Shown piece after piece: positions 1-9,014 of a stretch of 64,000 nucleotides of DNA; positions within the stretch are counted from its first letter, which is position 1, and each line of letters opens with the position of its first letter. The position numbers and the translations under genes are program-made. Source of the DNA: Oscillospiraceae bacterium (lineage in GTDB: Bacteria; Bacillota; Clostridia; Oscillospirales; Ruminococcaceae); the NCBI GenBank assembly GCA_028689635.1, contig JAQVCU010000002.1, positions 20,570-84,569 on the forward strand. Reading direction: 5' to 3'. The notes under the pieces are model-generated. The model had not been told where the DNA came from. It did no database searches and worked only from the letters and a program-made list of their open reading frames with translations.

Positions 1-351
1 GGCGGGCAACTGCAGCCCGATGGTCCACCAGACGGCAGAGCCGATCATATCGCTTACCGTGCGGGGATAGTTGATGAAGGAGACGCCCAGGTCCCCAGTG
101 AAGAGTTTTCCAACCCAAATGAAAAACTGCTGATAAACTGGCTTGTCAAGGCCAAAGGCCTCCGCATATTCGTCGTAGATCTGCTGTGCGGCGGTGCGGT
201 CGGTAAGGCCGGCGGCGCTATTGGCCGTAATGGCGGCTACCGGATCGCCCGGCATCAGGCGCGGAAGCATGAAGTTCAGTATGACGGCGATCACCAGCGT
301 GATCAGATACCATACGATCCTTTTGCGGAAATATTTTTTGTATCCCTTCAC
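1..351 (-). CDS. ABC transporter permease, DppB/OppB family (partial, N-terminal part)
   Basis: This is the N-terminal 117 codons of an inner-membrane permease of a peptide/nickel-type ABC importer; the rest lies beyond the left edge of the window. The protein begins with a basic stretch and one membrane helix (about residues 12-32). The family hallmarks MPGDP, GLDKP and GDLG follow in the usual order. I start it at a GTG because an in-frame TAA lies just upstream and GAGGT sits 8 bases before the GTG. It follows the oligopeptide-binding lipoprotein gene on the same strand with a gap of about 117 bases, so the two probably belong to one import operon. The substrate cannot be told from this fragment. 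Confidence 0.85.
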   Translation of the reverse strand, partial: MKGYKKYFRKRIVWYLITLVIAVILNFMLPRLMPGDPVAAITANSAAGLTDRTAAQQIYDEYAEAFGLDKPVYQQFFIWVGKLFTGDLGVSFINYPRTVSDMIGSAVWWTIGLQLPA

Positions 352-468
352 TTCTCGTTACCTCACTCATTTTGCTTAAAAAGCAAGTTGGCTGGGGCTG
401 TTAATCCCCAGCCAACCTTACTTCAGAGATCAGATGCTTCTTTGGTCATAACGGCTGAAAATATCCGG

Positions 469-2319
469 TTACGGGTTGACCAGCTCGAGGTTCCAGAAAG
501 CATCAAAGCCAGCGGACAGATCGGGCGGAATGTTGTCGCCGTCGCCCTGCTGCTGGAAACCAGTCCAAACCTGCTCGTTGACGATGAACCAAGACTGAGG
601 TCTGTACATCAAAGACAGGGAAGGAACGTCTTCCAGATAGATGCGGCTGAGTTCGGTGTAGTATTCTTTCAGTTTGGCCTGATCGGTCTCGTGGGGGATC
701 AGAGCCAGGATCTCGTCCACTCTGGCATTGCTGTAGTGGCCGTAGTTGCCCATGAGGTTGGTGCTCAGATCGTTGTAGGTGGAGCTCATCAGAGACATAC
801 CGCGTTTCCAAGGAGAAGAGATAGCGGCGGAAGCGGAGTACTGCATGATGATGTCAAAGGTACCGGTGCTGTAGTCCTGAACCTGAACGGCTCTCTCGGG
901 ATAATAGGTCTGGATGTCGATGCCGATGTTCTTGCCGGCCTCGGCGACCATCTCGATAGCAGCCTGCCAGTCACTCCAACCGTTGGGGCACTCAGCCTTG
1001 AAGGAGAGGTTCTGGCCGTTGAGTTCACGGATGCCGTCGCCGTCGGTATCGACGATGCCAGCGTCATCCAGCAATTTCTTAGCGCCTTCGATGTCGTTGC
1101 CCTCGTAAGCGACATCCTTAATGGCCGCCTCGTCCAGCAGAGCGCGCTCGCCGGGAGTCGGGTTGAGGATGGAACGGGGGTAATCGCGGAAGGAAGGAGC
1201 CTGATTGGTCATGGCGTTGGAGAGGATCTTGTCGTAGTCGATGGCCCAAGCGATGGCCTTTCTGACATTGACGTTGTCAAGTCCTGGTTTGTTCAGATTG
1301 AACCACAGGGTGGGCATCTGAGTGGCAACGCCGTAAGGAGGCTCGCTGTCGTAGGTGGCGATGGGCAGGCCATCGTCTTCCCACAGAGTCTGAACGTTGG
1401 CGTAGTAGAGCTCGACTTCGTCGATCTCGCCGGCCTTCAGAGCAACGGCTTTCGCCTCGTTGTCTTTATAGATGTTGGTGACAACATATTTGGGGGTAGG
1501 CAGAGAGCCGTACATGGAAGCGTCCTGGCCCCAGTAGTTGTCGTCGCGCATCAGAACGTGTTTCTGATCGGAGTAGAACACCACCCAGTAAGGAGCGGTG
1601 GTAGGAGCGTCTTCGAAAACGGCGGTTTTGATCTTCTCAGCATCGCCGGCGCAGTCGGCTTCCACTTTTTCCAGGTAAGCTTTCTGCATCATGTAGATTC
1701 TGGGGAGATATTCCATCACGCACAGGGGGTTGATGGACTGGCCGTTGGCGTCGAGCTTCGCATTGATCTTGACGGTGTTGTCATCGACCTTTTCGAAGTT
1801 TTCGATGTACTGGGCATAGTTCAGACCATCGGCGGTGGAATATTTCACATGGGTGTCGAAGGTGTAGACGACGTCGTCAGCGGTGAAGGGGGTGCCGTCG
1901 TTCCAGTGGGCGGCGGGGTTCAGCTTGACGGTCATCACGGTCTGATCCTCGTTCCAGGTATACTCGGTAGCCAGTTTCGGCTGCAGAGAACCGTCGAGGA
2001 AGTTATAAGCGAACAGGCACTCCCACATGATTTGCGGAGAGGTGTCGCTGTGGGTGGCAAAGGAGTTGGCGGAGTTCGCAGACATGGGGTTAAAATCATT
2101 GGGTTTCTGGAAGATCCAGCCCGCCAGATAAAACGTTTCATTTCTGGGAGTCTCGCCAGAGAAATCGGTGACCTCCGGAGCCGGAGTGGAAGCGGGCTCA
2201 GAGGATGGGGTGGAAGCGGGCTCGGAAGAAGAAGTCGGTTGAGTTCCGCAGCCAGCGGCCATTGTAACGATCATTGCCGCCACCATAGCCAGTGCGATCA
2301 GTCGTTTGATATTTTTCAT
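469..2319 (-). CDS. Extracellular solute-binding lipoprotein, family 5 (oligopeptide-binding)
   Basis: This 616-residue protein should be the substrate-binding component of an Opp/Dpp-type ABC importer, anchored outside the membrane. The N-terminus is a lipoprotein signal peptide ending in the lipobox A-A-G-C with the lipid-accepting Cys at residue 24, followed by a Ser/Pro-rich linker. The mature part has the family 5 pattern: the WNDGTPFTADDVVYTF block, then VRKAIAWAIDYDKI, then the KAKKLLDDAGI-like segment with DTDGDG. Its length is slightly above the usual 540-600 residues. It lies upstream of the DppB-type permease on the same strand. The ligand (peptide, nickel or sugar oligomer) is not determined. 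Confidence 0.93.
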   Translation of the reverse strand: MKNIKRLIALAMVAAMIVTMAAGCGTQPTSSSEPASTPSSEPASTPAPEVTDFSGETPRNETFYLAGWIFQKPNDFNPMSANSANSFATHSDTSPQIMWECLFAYNFLDGSLQPKLATEYTWNEDQTVMTVKLNPAAHWNDGTPFTADDVVYTFDTHVKYSTADGLNYAQYIENFEKVDDNTVKINAKLDANGQSINPLCVMEYLPRIYMMQKAYLEKVEADCAGDAEKIKTAVFEDAPTTAPYWVVFYSDQKHVLMRDDNYWGQDASMYGSLPTPKYVVTNIYKDNEAKAVALKAGEIDEVELYYANVQTLWEDDGLPIATYDSEPPYGVATQMPTLWFNLNKPGLDNVNVRKAIAWAIDYDKILSNAMTNQAPSFRDYPRSILNPTPGERALLDEAAIKDVAYEGNDIEGAKKLLDDAGIVDTDGDGIRELNGQNLSFKAECPNGWSDWQAAIEMVAEAGKNIGIDIQTYYPERAVQVQDYSTGTFDIIMQYSASAAISSPWKRGMSLMSSTYNDLSTNLMGNYGHYSNARVDEILALIPHETDQAKLKEYYTELSRIYLEDVPSLSLMYRPQSWFIVNEQVWTGFQQQGDGDNIPPDLSAGFDAFWNLELVNP

Positions 2320-2452
2320 TCCTCGTTATATCCCCTTTCTAAAATGAGCTTCCGTGTTGTCCAATATTTTTTTGCAGCCCCCCTTTTCGGTCTTATTTAT
2401 GGCATTGACGCGGCTTCGCGGGCCCCGTCATATGACTCGCCATAAGCTAAAC

Positions 2453-2500
2453 TGAAAAAATTAGAGAAAATATTTGCATATTTTCTGCAACCTTCTCTAA
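2453..2500 (-). promoter_or_regulatory. Hairpin at the 5' end of the transporter leader
   Basis: The stretch 2461-2500 can form two mutually exclusive stems: an outer TTAGAGAA/TTCTCTAA pair, or an inner AGAAAATAT/ATATTTTCT pair. On the minus strand it is followed by six U residues. Because it starts almost at the predicted transcription start, it could be a 5' stabilising hairpin or a very early terminator. The function is not known. Confidence 0.4.
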
Positions 2501-2505
2501 TTTTC

Positions 2506-2533
2506 ATTTTACCAGAACAAAAAATGAAAACAA
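2506..2533 (-). promoter_or_regulatory. Probable sigma-A promoter of the oligopeptide transporter operon
   Basis: Reading the minus strand, TTGTTT (2533-2528) and TAAAAT (2511-2506) are separated by 16 bases. Transcription would begin near 2499, leaving a leader of about 180 bases before the binding-protein gene. Confidence 0.5.
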
Positions 2534-2729
2534 GCAATAAAAATGATAACCTTTCCTTAAAATTACTGTAAATAATACACAAAGATGAGTAGAGATGATT
2601 TGCTGTTTTTGAAAAAGTGTGCGAAAAAATGAAAATTTTCAAGCGGTTTTCACGTAGATTTCAGAAAACGAAACGTTTTAATGTTAAGATCGACAGGGTG
2701 CTGTCGTGCAAATGATATGCGCTGCACCG

Positions 2730-2790
2730 AAAAAAAAGAACAAAAAGAAAAACGCCTCCCCGGGGCCGCGGACGGCCGGAAGGGGAAACG
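2730..2790 (-). terminator. Intrinsic terminator of the LacI-family gene
   Basis: On the minus strand a GC-rich stem (CGTTTCCCC paired with GGGGAGGCG, plus an inner GGCC/GGCC) is followed by a long U-rich tract. It lies just past the stop codon of the regulator gene. Confidence 0.8.
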
Positions 2791-2820
2791 TCTTTGACGG
2801 CGTGCGAAGCGGGGAAGCGT

Positions 2821-3849
2821 TTAAAGCAGCTGGGTGGATTCCCGGATGATCAGCTCGGTGCCGAGGACGATCTTTTTGTTGGGAATAGAGGGATTGGAGA
2901 TTTTTTCGATCAACAGCTCGCAGGCCATGGAGCCCAGCTGTACCTTGGGCTGGTTTACCGTGGTGAGGGCCGGGATCAGCATGGAGGAGAACTGGATGTT
3001 GTCGAAGCCGGCGACCAGGATATCCTGGGGCACCCGCAGCCCGGCCATATAAGCGGCGCGGATCACGGCGGCGGCATGGATATCGGAGCAGGCAAAAAAA
3101 GAATCGGGCGGATTAGCGGTGTTGAGCAGCTGGACGGCGGCGGAGAGGGCCAGGTCGTAATTGACGCCGGGCAGATGGACGGTCAGGCTGGGATCCAGGG
3201 GGATGCCGGCCTTTTTTAGGGCGTTTTGATACCCATGCAGGCGGCAGCGGGCATACTTGTAATCCTCGGGGCCGTTGATGAGCGCAATGCGGCGCCGCCC
3301 CAGGGAAAGAAGATAGTCGACCACATCGGCGGCGGCGGCCGCATCGTCGATGGTAACGTAGGGAAGATCGACATTTTCGTTGTATTCACAGCACTGGACA
3401 AGGTTGGTGCAGCCCATGAGTTTTTGCAAAATGGCGGTGGGCACGTGGTTGGTGGTAATGATGCCGGCGGCCCGGGTGTGATGGATCAGGTCGATCACGT
3501 CGTAGAGGGTACTGCGGTTGACATGGCTTTTGTTGATGAGCAGGTGATAACCGCAACGGGCGGCGGAGGATTTTGCCCCGATAACGAGCTCGTCGTAAAA
3601 GGGGTTTTTCAGGGACGGGATGTTAAAGATGATCGGTCCACTGCCGGACTGGGTCTTTATCATATCCTCCGTTTCTTCCGGGAGGGAATAACCGAGTTTG
3701 TTCATGGAGTCGACGACCCGCTGATAGGTGCTGGATTTGATGCTGCCCTTCTGATTGATCACGCGGGATACCGTGGCGAGGGACACATCGGCGTCGGCGG
3801 CGACCTGCGCAATGGTGACATCGCCGTGTTTTCTTGGCATGGCTTTCAC
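2821..3849 (-). CDS. LacI/GalR-family transcriptional regulator
   Basis: This 342-residue DNA-binding repressor has the usual family length. Residues 8-60 form the helix-turn-helix and hinge helix (VTIAQVAADADVSLATVSRV, ending in KLGY). The rest is a periplasmic-binding-protein-like effector domain with the typical ending of NQP...LG..A.ELL. An AGGAGTGA ribosome binding site precedes the ATG. It is divergent from nothing obvious: the antiporter operon upstream ends with its own terminator, so the regulator is probably monocistronic. It may control the neighbouring oligopeptide transporter, or a distant sugar operon. The ligand is unknown. Confidence 0.92.
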   Translation of the reverse strand: MKAMPRKHGDVTIAQVAADADVSLATVSRVINQKGSIKSSTYQRVVDSMNKLGYSLPEETEDMIKTQSGSGPIIFNIPSLKNPFYDELVIGAKSSAARCGYHLLINKSHVNRSTLYDVIDLIHHTRAAGIITTNHVPTAILQKLMGCTNLVQCCEYNENVDLPYVTIDDAAAAADVVDYLLSLGRRRIALINGPEDYKYARCRLHGYQNALKKAGIPLDPSLTVHLPGVNYDLALSAAVQLLNTANPPDSFFACSDIHAAAVIRAAYMAGLRVPQDILVAGFDNIQFSSMLIPALTTVNQPKVQLGSMACELLIEKISNPSIPNKKIVLGTELIIRESTQLL

Positions 3850-3862
3850 TCCTTTGATAAAT

Positions 3863-3874
3863 TAGTTTACACTA
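3863..3874. promoter_or_regulatory. Possible operator in front of the LacI-family gene
   Basis: TAGTTTACACTA is a 12-base near-palindrome (one mismatch) just downstream of a TACAAT -10 candidate (3885-3890, minus strand). Its position would suit autorepression by the adjacent regulator; this is inference from placement. Confidence 0.3.
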
Positions 3875-3958
3875 CTTTCCTGAAATTGTAAATCGGACAA
3901 AACAACCAGAAAACAACGGTATAAAATGTCCTTTTGACAATATCCGCCTCCGGACGGC

Positions 3959-3994
3959 AAAAAACCGGCCCCTCCGCATGGAAGGGGCCGGTTT
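3959..3994 (-). terminator. Intrinsic terminator of the antiporter operon
   Basis: On the minus strand AAACCGGCCCCT pairs with AGGGGCCGGTTT and is followed by a run of U. It lies directly after the last antiporter gene. Confidence 0.9.
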
Positions 3995-4003
3995 GCCAAA
4001 GAA

Positions 4004-5959
4004 TCAGCAGAACAGCAGATAAAGCAGGGTGATGCTGAGGCCGATGCCGAACAAAAGCAGGCTGTAGGCAAGGGAATTGGAAATGGTATGGGGATGGGGC
4101 CGCTCGGGATAGACGCCAAAATAATCGTCTGTGGGCGGCTCGACCTTTTCCGGGGCTTTCCAGAAAAGCAGGGCGCGCAGCCCGGCCACAGCCCAATCCA
4201 CCAAAGAGCAGGCAAAGCGGGCTGCCAGGGCGCCCAGGAAGGGCAGGATCTTCAGCAGCACGGGGCGGTACAGGCCGTATTCCAGATTGAGCCAGCGGGG
4301 CCAGCGATCCAGATAAGCCCAGGAGCCGTCGGGCTGCTTTTTCATCAGCAAGGGGCGCACCAGCAGCAGATAGACCGCCGCGCCGATGGCGATGGAAATG
4401 GCGGCGCCCTTGAGGTTCGTAAGGGAGAAGTACTCCACCGCGTGGGCGGGGGCTTCGCCGTTCATAAAGCCGCGGCAAAGCCCGGCAATGCTGTCCATGG
4501 TAAGCCCGGGGGTCATCCCGAGCACCGGGAGGATGGCGGCGGAAACCGCCAGGACCACCGCAGTGGGCCGGGAGACATAACGCTTCATGCCGTCGTAGCG
4601 CTGCTGCTCCGTAGGGTTTTTCTCCACAAACAGGGCGACAAAGATCTTGGTCATATAGGCCACCGTCAGCCCGCCGGAGATGAGGAACAGCCATTCCACC
4701 CAGCGGTAATAGGCCGCCTGCCCGGCGGAGAGGCCCGCCGCGGCGATATATTCCACAATGCTTTCATGGATCAGGGTCTTGCTGACGTAGCCGTTCCACA
4801 GGGGGACGCCAGTGACGCCGAGAATGCCCATCAGGAACACAAACATCAGCAGGGGTTTTTTGCGCCCAAAGCCGCGCAGCCGGTTCAGGTCAAAGGTGCC
4901 GAGGTTTAAAAAGACGACTCCGGCGGCCATGAACAGGGCGGTCTTGATGAGGGAGTGGTTGAGCAGATGGAGCATGGAGCCTCCCACAGCCAGGGCATTT
5001 TCCTCACCCAGCAGGCACTGCATGGCAACGCCCACCAGAATAAAGCCGATCTGGGACATGGAGGAGCAGGCCAAAGTGCGCTTGAGGTTGGCGGAAAAGA
5101 CCGCCAGCACCGCACCGGTGACCATGGTGAGCACCGCCAGCACCAGGATCAGATCGCCCCAGGGGGCGTCGTGGAGGAAAATGTTGCAGCTGACTGCGAG
5201 GATGCCGAAGACCCCCGCTTTGCTCAGGACTGCGGAGAGCAGGGCCGTAGCAGGCGCGGGGGCCGCCACGTAGGAATCCGGGAGCCAGATGTGCAGAGGA
5301 TACATACCGGCCTTGACGCCAAAGCCGACCAGGATCAGGACGCCGGCGGCGTAGAGCGGGCCTTTGTCGGCAGTCTGGGCGGCAAGGCCCGTCAGGGCGG
5401 ACATCTCCAGAGTGCCGGTGCGGCTGTAGAGCAGGAACAGGCCCATCAGGGTGACCAGGCCGCCCAGCACAGCGACGCCCAGATAGGTGCCGGAGGCTTT
5501 TTTGGCGTCGGGGGTCTCCTCCTGCGCCACCATCACCCAGGAGGTAAAAGACATGACCTCAAAGAAAACGAAGGTGGTGTACAGGTCGGACGAAAGAAAG
5601 ATCCCCATGGTGGAGCCGAGGGTCATAAGCAGGAAGAGGTAGTAGCGGTTGCGGTTGTGGGCGGCCGCAAAATATTCTTTGGAGCTGATCGTGGTCAGCA
5701 GCCAGATAAACGCGGTGAGCACAGCCATGGTCAGGCGAAAGCCGTCGGCGGCAAAGTGAAGCCCCAGGCCGCAGAAACCCTCCCAGGAAAAAGAGGCGCC
5801 TAAAGAGCCCGCAAGGCCAAGGGCAGCCAGCAGCTCCAGCAGGCAGGAGGCCTGCACCAGGGCGTCGCGGCCAGCCTTGCTGCGGCGGCCGGTCAGGTAG
5901 CCTGCAAGAGCGGCGGCAAAGGGAAAGAACACCAGAAACGCCAAAAGAAATTTACCCAT
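4004..5959 (-). CDS. Proton-conducting antiporter-like membrane subunit (NuoL/MrpA-N/MrpD type), fourth paralogue
   Basis: This 651-residue polytopic membrane protein is of the proton-conducting transporter family shared by complex I (NuoL/M/N) and Mrp antiporters. The conserved charged residues of the channel are present: Glu134 in FFEVMSF and Lys216 in GFGVKAGMYPLHIWLPD. It is longer than its three paralogues upstream. The C-terminal extension contains more membrane helices and a final single helix, as in NuoL-like subunits. It starts 15 bases after the previous gene with an AAAGGAGG ribosome binding site and is the last gene of the operon. It probably provides an additional ion-translocating unit. 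It lacks an MrpA-type DUF4040 tail, which here is encoded separately. Confidence 0.9.
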   Translation of the reverse strand: MGKFLLAFLVFFPFAAALAGYLTGRRSKAGRDALVQASCLLELLAALGLAGSLGASFSWEGFCGLGLHFAADGFRLTMAVLTAFIWLLTTISSKEYFAAAHNRNRYYLFLLMTLGSTMGIFLSSDLYTTFVFFEVMSFTSWVMVAQEETPDAKKASGTYLGVAVLGGLVTLMGLFLLYSRTGTLEMSALTGLAAQTADKGPLYAAGVLILVGFGVKAGMYPLHIWLPDSYVAAPAPATALLSAVLSKAGVFGILAVSCNIFLHDAPWGDLILVLAVLTMVTGAVLAVFSANLKRTLACSSMSQIGFILVGVAMQCLLGEENALAVGGSMLHLLNHSLIKTALFMAAGVVFLNLGTFDLNRLRGFGRKKPLLMFVFLMGILGVTGVPLWNGYVSKTLIHESIVEYIAAAGLSAGQAAYYRWVEWLFLISGGLTVAYMTKIFVALFVEKNPTEQQRYDGMKRYVSRPTAVVLAVSAAILPVLGMTPGLTMDSIAGLCRGFMNGEAPAHAVEYFSLTNLKGAAISIAIGAAVYLLLVRPLLMKKQPDGSWAYLDRWPRWLNLEYGLYRPVLLKILPFLGALAARFACSLVDWAVAGLRALLFWKAPEKVEPPTDDYFGVYPERPHPHTISNSLAYSLLLFGIGLSITLLYLLFC

Positions 5960-5974
5960 TTGATACCGCCTCCT

Positions 5975-7450
5975 TTATAAAATTCCACCGGCGATCCAGC
6001 CAAAGAGCCGGAGCAGCGGCGCGGGATAAAGACTCAGCAGCAAAAGCAGCAGGATGAGCAGGACAAAGGGCGTTTTCATCAGCCCGTTGGGATCCGTTAC
6101 GTCTTTGACAGAATCCCGGGAGAAGCCCTTTCCGGGGAAGTATGCCTTTACCACCACCTGCATCAGGTACAGGGCGGTGAGCAGGGCGGAGACGATCAGG
6201 GCCCCGGCACCGGCCCATGCCAGAGGGGTCCCGGCCTCCACGGCGGCGGCGCCCAGAGACCATTTGCTGGTAAAGCCGGCCAGGGGCGGGATGCCCATCA
6301 GCGCCAGAGAAGCGATGGTAAAGGCGCCCATGGTAACGGGCATGGCCCGGCCAAAGCCCTCCAGCTCGTAGACATATTCCCGGTGGGTTTTATAAAGGAT
6401 GGAACCCGCGGCAAAGAAGAGGGTGATCTTGATGACCGCGTGAAAGATCATATGCAGCAGGCCTCCCGTCAGCCCCGCCGTCGTCATCAGCGTGACGCCG
6501 AAGAGGATATAGGAGAGGTTGCTGACCGTGGAATAGGCCAGACGGCGCTTGAGGTGCGGGGTGCGCAGGGCCATGGCGGAACCGAACAGGATGGTGACGA
6601 TGGTCAGGAGCATCACGGTGTTCTGGGCCCAACTGCCGCGCAGCAGCTCGGTGCCGTAGCTGTAATAGGTAAGGCGGATGATGGCAAAGACGCCGGCTTT
6701 GACTACCGCCACCGCATGCAGCAGGGCGGAGACCGGGGTGGGGGCTACCGAAGCCGACGGCAGCCAGCCGTGCAGCGGGAAGACTGCCGCCTTGACGCCA
6801 AAGCCAAGGAAGGTGAGCACGTAGCCCAGCCGCATGAGATCTTCATTGCCGCGGATGCGGGAAGCGGGCAGCACGCCGCCCATGACAAAATCCAGGGAGG
6901 AGCCGTACCGCATGAGCAGCACCATGCCGATAAAGACCAGGGCGGCCCCGGACATGGAATAGAGCAGGTATTTTTTTCCGGCATAAAGGGCTTTTTCATC
7001 CATGGAGTGCATCACCAGGGGCAGGGTAGCCAGGGTGAGCAGCTCGTAGAACAGATAGAGGGTAAGCATATTGGCGGAAAAGGCGATGCCGATGACCACA
7101 CCAAAGGTCATGACAAACCAGCCAAAAAACTTGTTCTCCCGCCCCTCGTGCTTCATATACTCAAAGGAGTAGAAGGTGGCGATGGGCCAGAGCACGGAGA
7201 CCATGGCGGCAAACACCATGGAGAGCCCGTCAAGGCGCAGGGCAAAGCTAAGGCGCCCGCCAAGGTCGAGAAACACAAAGGAGTCCCTGGGGGCAAAGAC
7301 GACGAGGGTAAGGGCCGCAGCCGCGGTAAGCAGCACCGAGACGGCGACAAAAACCTCCCGCGCGCGGCGGGACTTAAAATTGAGCAGCAGCTCGGCTGCC
7401 CCGGCGAGGAGCGGGAACAACACAGGCAGTAAAAGCCAAGCGGAATTCAT
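5975..7450 (-). CDS. Antiporter subunit MrpD/NuoM-like, third paralogue
   Basis: This 491-residue membrane protein has about 14 predicted helices and the proton-conducting transporter domain. The key Glu136 (LFYELLTLATLP) and Lys220 (GFGVKAAVFPLHGWLPSA) are intact. It is close to the paralogue encoded just upstream: both share an FEY(M/I)(K/R)HEGR segment near residue 100. The gap to that gene is 15 bases, with AAGGAGGG before the ATG, so translation is probably coordinated. The role is ion translocation in the same membrane complex. Whether it moves sodium, potassium or protons cannot be read from the sequence. Confidence 0.9.
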   Translation of the reverse strand: MNSAWLLLPVLFPLLAGAAELLLNFKSRRAREVFVAVSVLLTAAAALTLVVFAPRDSFVFLDLGGRLSFALRLDGLSMVFAAMVSVLWPIATFYSFEYMKHEGRENKFFGWFVMTFGVVIGIAFSANMLTLYLFYELLTLATLPLVMHSMDEKALYAGKKYLLYSMSGAALVFIGMVLLMRYGSSLDFVMGGVLPASRIRGNEDLMRLGYVLTFLGFGVKAAVFPLHGWLPSASVAPTPVSALLHAVAVVKAGVFAIIRLTYYSYGTELLRGSWAQNTVMLLTIVTILFGSAMALRTPHLKRRLAYSTVSNLSYILFGVTLMTTAGLTGGLLHMIFHAVIKITLFFAAGSILYKTHREYVYELEGFGRAMPVTMGAFTIASLALMGIPPLAGFTSKWSLGAAAVEAGTPLAWAGAGALIVSALLTALYLMQVVVKAYFPGKGFSRDSVKDVTDPNGLMKTPFVLLILLLLLLSLYPAPLLRLFGWIAGGIL

Positions 7451-7465
7451 GTCGTTTCACCCTCC

Positions 7466-8935
7466 TTACAGTAAAGAGCCGCAAAGGCTCTGGATAAAAG
7501 CGGACAGGGGGCCGGGGAACATCCCCAGAAGCACCGCCGCCGCAGCCAAAAGGATCAGGGGGACGGTCATGCCGGGGCCGGGTTCGCTCTTTTTGAGCTT
7601 TGCGAAGTCAAAATCCTTGCCGGGGAAGAAACCCTCGGCCACCACCGGCAGCAGATACCCGGCAGTGAGCAGGGCGCTGACGAGCAGCACCGCCGCCCCG
7701 ACGACGCCCCAGGCGCCCAGCTCCGGCGTGAGGGCCCCCATGGCCAGATACCATTTGCTGACAAATCCCGCCGTGGGGGGGATACCGATGAGGGAAAGGG
7801 AGGCCAGGGCGAAGCACCACATCACCACCGGCATTTTTTTGCCCATACCGGCCAGCTCATAAGTATAGGTCTTGTGGGTCTTATAAATAATGGCGCCGGC
7901 GCAGAGGAAGAGGATGTTTTTGGCGACGGCGTGGAAAACGATCTGCAGCAGCGCGCCCAAAAAGCCCGCCGGGGTCAGCAGCATCAGGCCGAACAGCACA
8001 TAGGACACCTGGCTCACCGAGGACCAGGCCAGCCGCTTTTTCAGCAGCTTTTCTTTATAGGCCAGCATGGAGCCGGCGAAAACGGTGCACAGGGTGAGGG
8101 TCAGCATGGTGTACTGTACCCAGGTGCCGCGGATAAAATCGGCGCCGTAGATGTAATAGGTCACCCGCACAATGGCCAGCACGCCGGCCTTGGTGATGAT
8201 GCCGGAAAGGACGCCGGAGGCCGGGGCCGGGGCCACTGGGTGCGCCGTGGGGAGCCAGGCCTGCAGCGGCATCATACCGGCTTTACAGCCGAAGCCCACC
8301 ATAATGAGCAGGAAGACCACCAGCAAAAGCGGTTCCCGTCCCGCGGTTTTGGCGGGATCCAAAACGCCGCCGGGGACGAAATCCATGGTCTTAAGGGAGG
8401 GGGAGAGGAAGAAAAAGCCCAGCAGCGCAAGACCGGCGCCAAACACCGAATAGCCCAGATATTTCATACCGGCGGCGACAGCCTCTTTGGTGCCGGTGTG
8501 AATGACCAGGGGGACGGTGATCAGGGTCATAAATTCATAGAACAGATACAGAGTGATCAGGTTGCCGGCAAAACCGACGCCCATCAAAACGCCGAACGTC
8601 ATGACGTAAAAAGCGAAAAAGCGCTCGTCGCGCCCCTCGTGGCGGATATATTCAAAGGCGTAGACGCCCACCAGGACCCAGATGACCGATGTCAGGCAGA
8701 CGAAAAACCGGCCGAAGCCGTCGATGCGAAGGGCAAGGGAGATGTTGTCGGTCAGCTGCCAGATGGTAAAATGGCTGTCCGGCTGGAAGCAGAGCCAAAA
8801 GGCCGATAGGGCTCCGAGCACCAGCACGGCCGAAACGTAGATCTCCCGGCTTTTGGGCCTGTGCAGGCCAAAGACCACCAGGCCCGCCAGCACCGGGAAG
8901 AGAATGGGCAGCAAAAGAGCCGCGTTCTCAGTCAT
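7466..8935 (-). CDS. Antiporter subunit MrpD/NuoM-like, second paralogue
   Basis: This 489-residue polytopic membrane protein belongs to the proton-conducting transporter family. Glu134 (LFYEFMTLITVP) and Lys218 (GFGCKAGMMPLQAWLPTAH) mark the conserved channel residues. A GAGGTG ribosome binding site precedes the ATG. The 79-base gap to the upstream paralogue is the largest inside the operon. It contains a GCGCGG/CCGCGC hairpin without a U-run, possibly an mRNA processing or stability element. This hints that paralogues two to four form a module added to a core antiporter operon. Confidence 0.9.
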   Translation of the reverse strand: MTENAALLLPILFPVLAGLVVFGLHRPKSREIYVSAVLVLGALSAFWLCFQPDSHFTIWQLTDNISLALRIDGFGRFFVCLTSVIWVLVGVYAFEYIRHEGRDERFFAFYVMTFGVLMGVGFAGNLITLYLFYEFMTLITVPLVIHTGTKEAVAAGMKYLGYSVFGAGLALLGFFFLSPSLKTMDFVPGGVLDPAKTAGREPLLLVVFLLIMVGFGCKAGMMPLQAWLPTAHPVAPAPASGVLSGIITKAGVLAIVRVTYYIYGADFIRGTWVQYTMLTLTLCTVFAGSMLAYKEKLLKKRLAWSSVSQVSYVLFGLMLLTPAGFLGALLQIVFHAVAKNILFLCAGAIIYKTHKTYTYELAGMGKKMPVVMWCFALASLSLIGIPPTAGFVSKWYLAMGALTPELGAWGVVGAAVLLVSALLTAGYLLPVVAEGFFPGKDFDFAKLKKSEPGPGMTVPLILLAAAAVLLGMFPGPLSAFIQSLCGSLL

Positions 8936-9014
8936 GGGATGTTCACCTCAATCCTGCGCGGAAAAACCGCGCGTTTTAAAAAGAACCGGAACGGAGAAAA
9001 GGCGGGACGCGGGG

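Larger units (their letters stand above)
2320..2820. other. Intergenic region between the transporter operon and the LacI gene
   Basis: About 500 AT-rich bases without a credible gene. It holds the transporter promoter and leader hairpin, the terminator of the LacI gene, and near 2667-2681 a dyad of AAAACG and CGTTTT that resembles a LacI-family operator but lies well upstream of the predicted promoter. Confidence 0.6.

Noticed and set aside
388-2445. Long open plus-strand frame antisense to the binding-protein gene
   Set aside because: It has no ribosome binding site or recognisable domain. The GC-rich codon bias of the real gene opens this frame. The same explains 30454-32409 (+) against rimO/pgsA and other long antisense frames.
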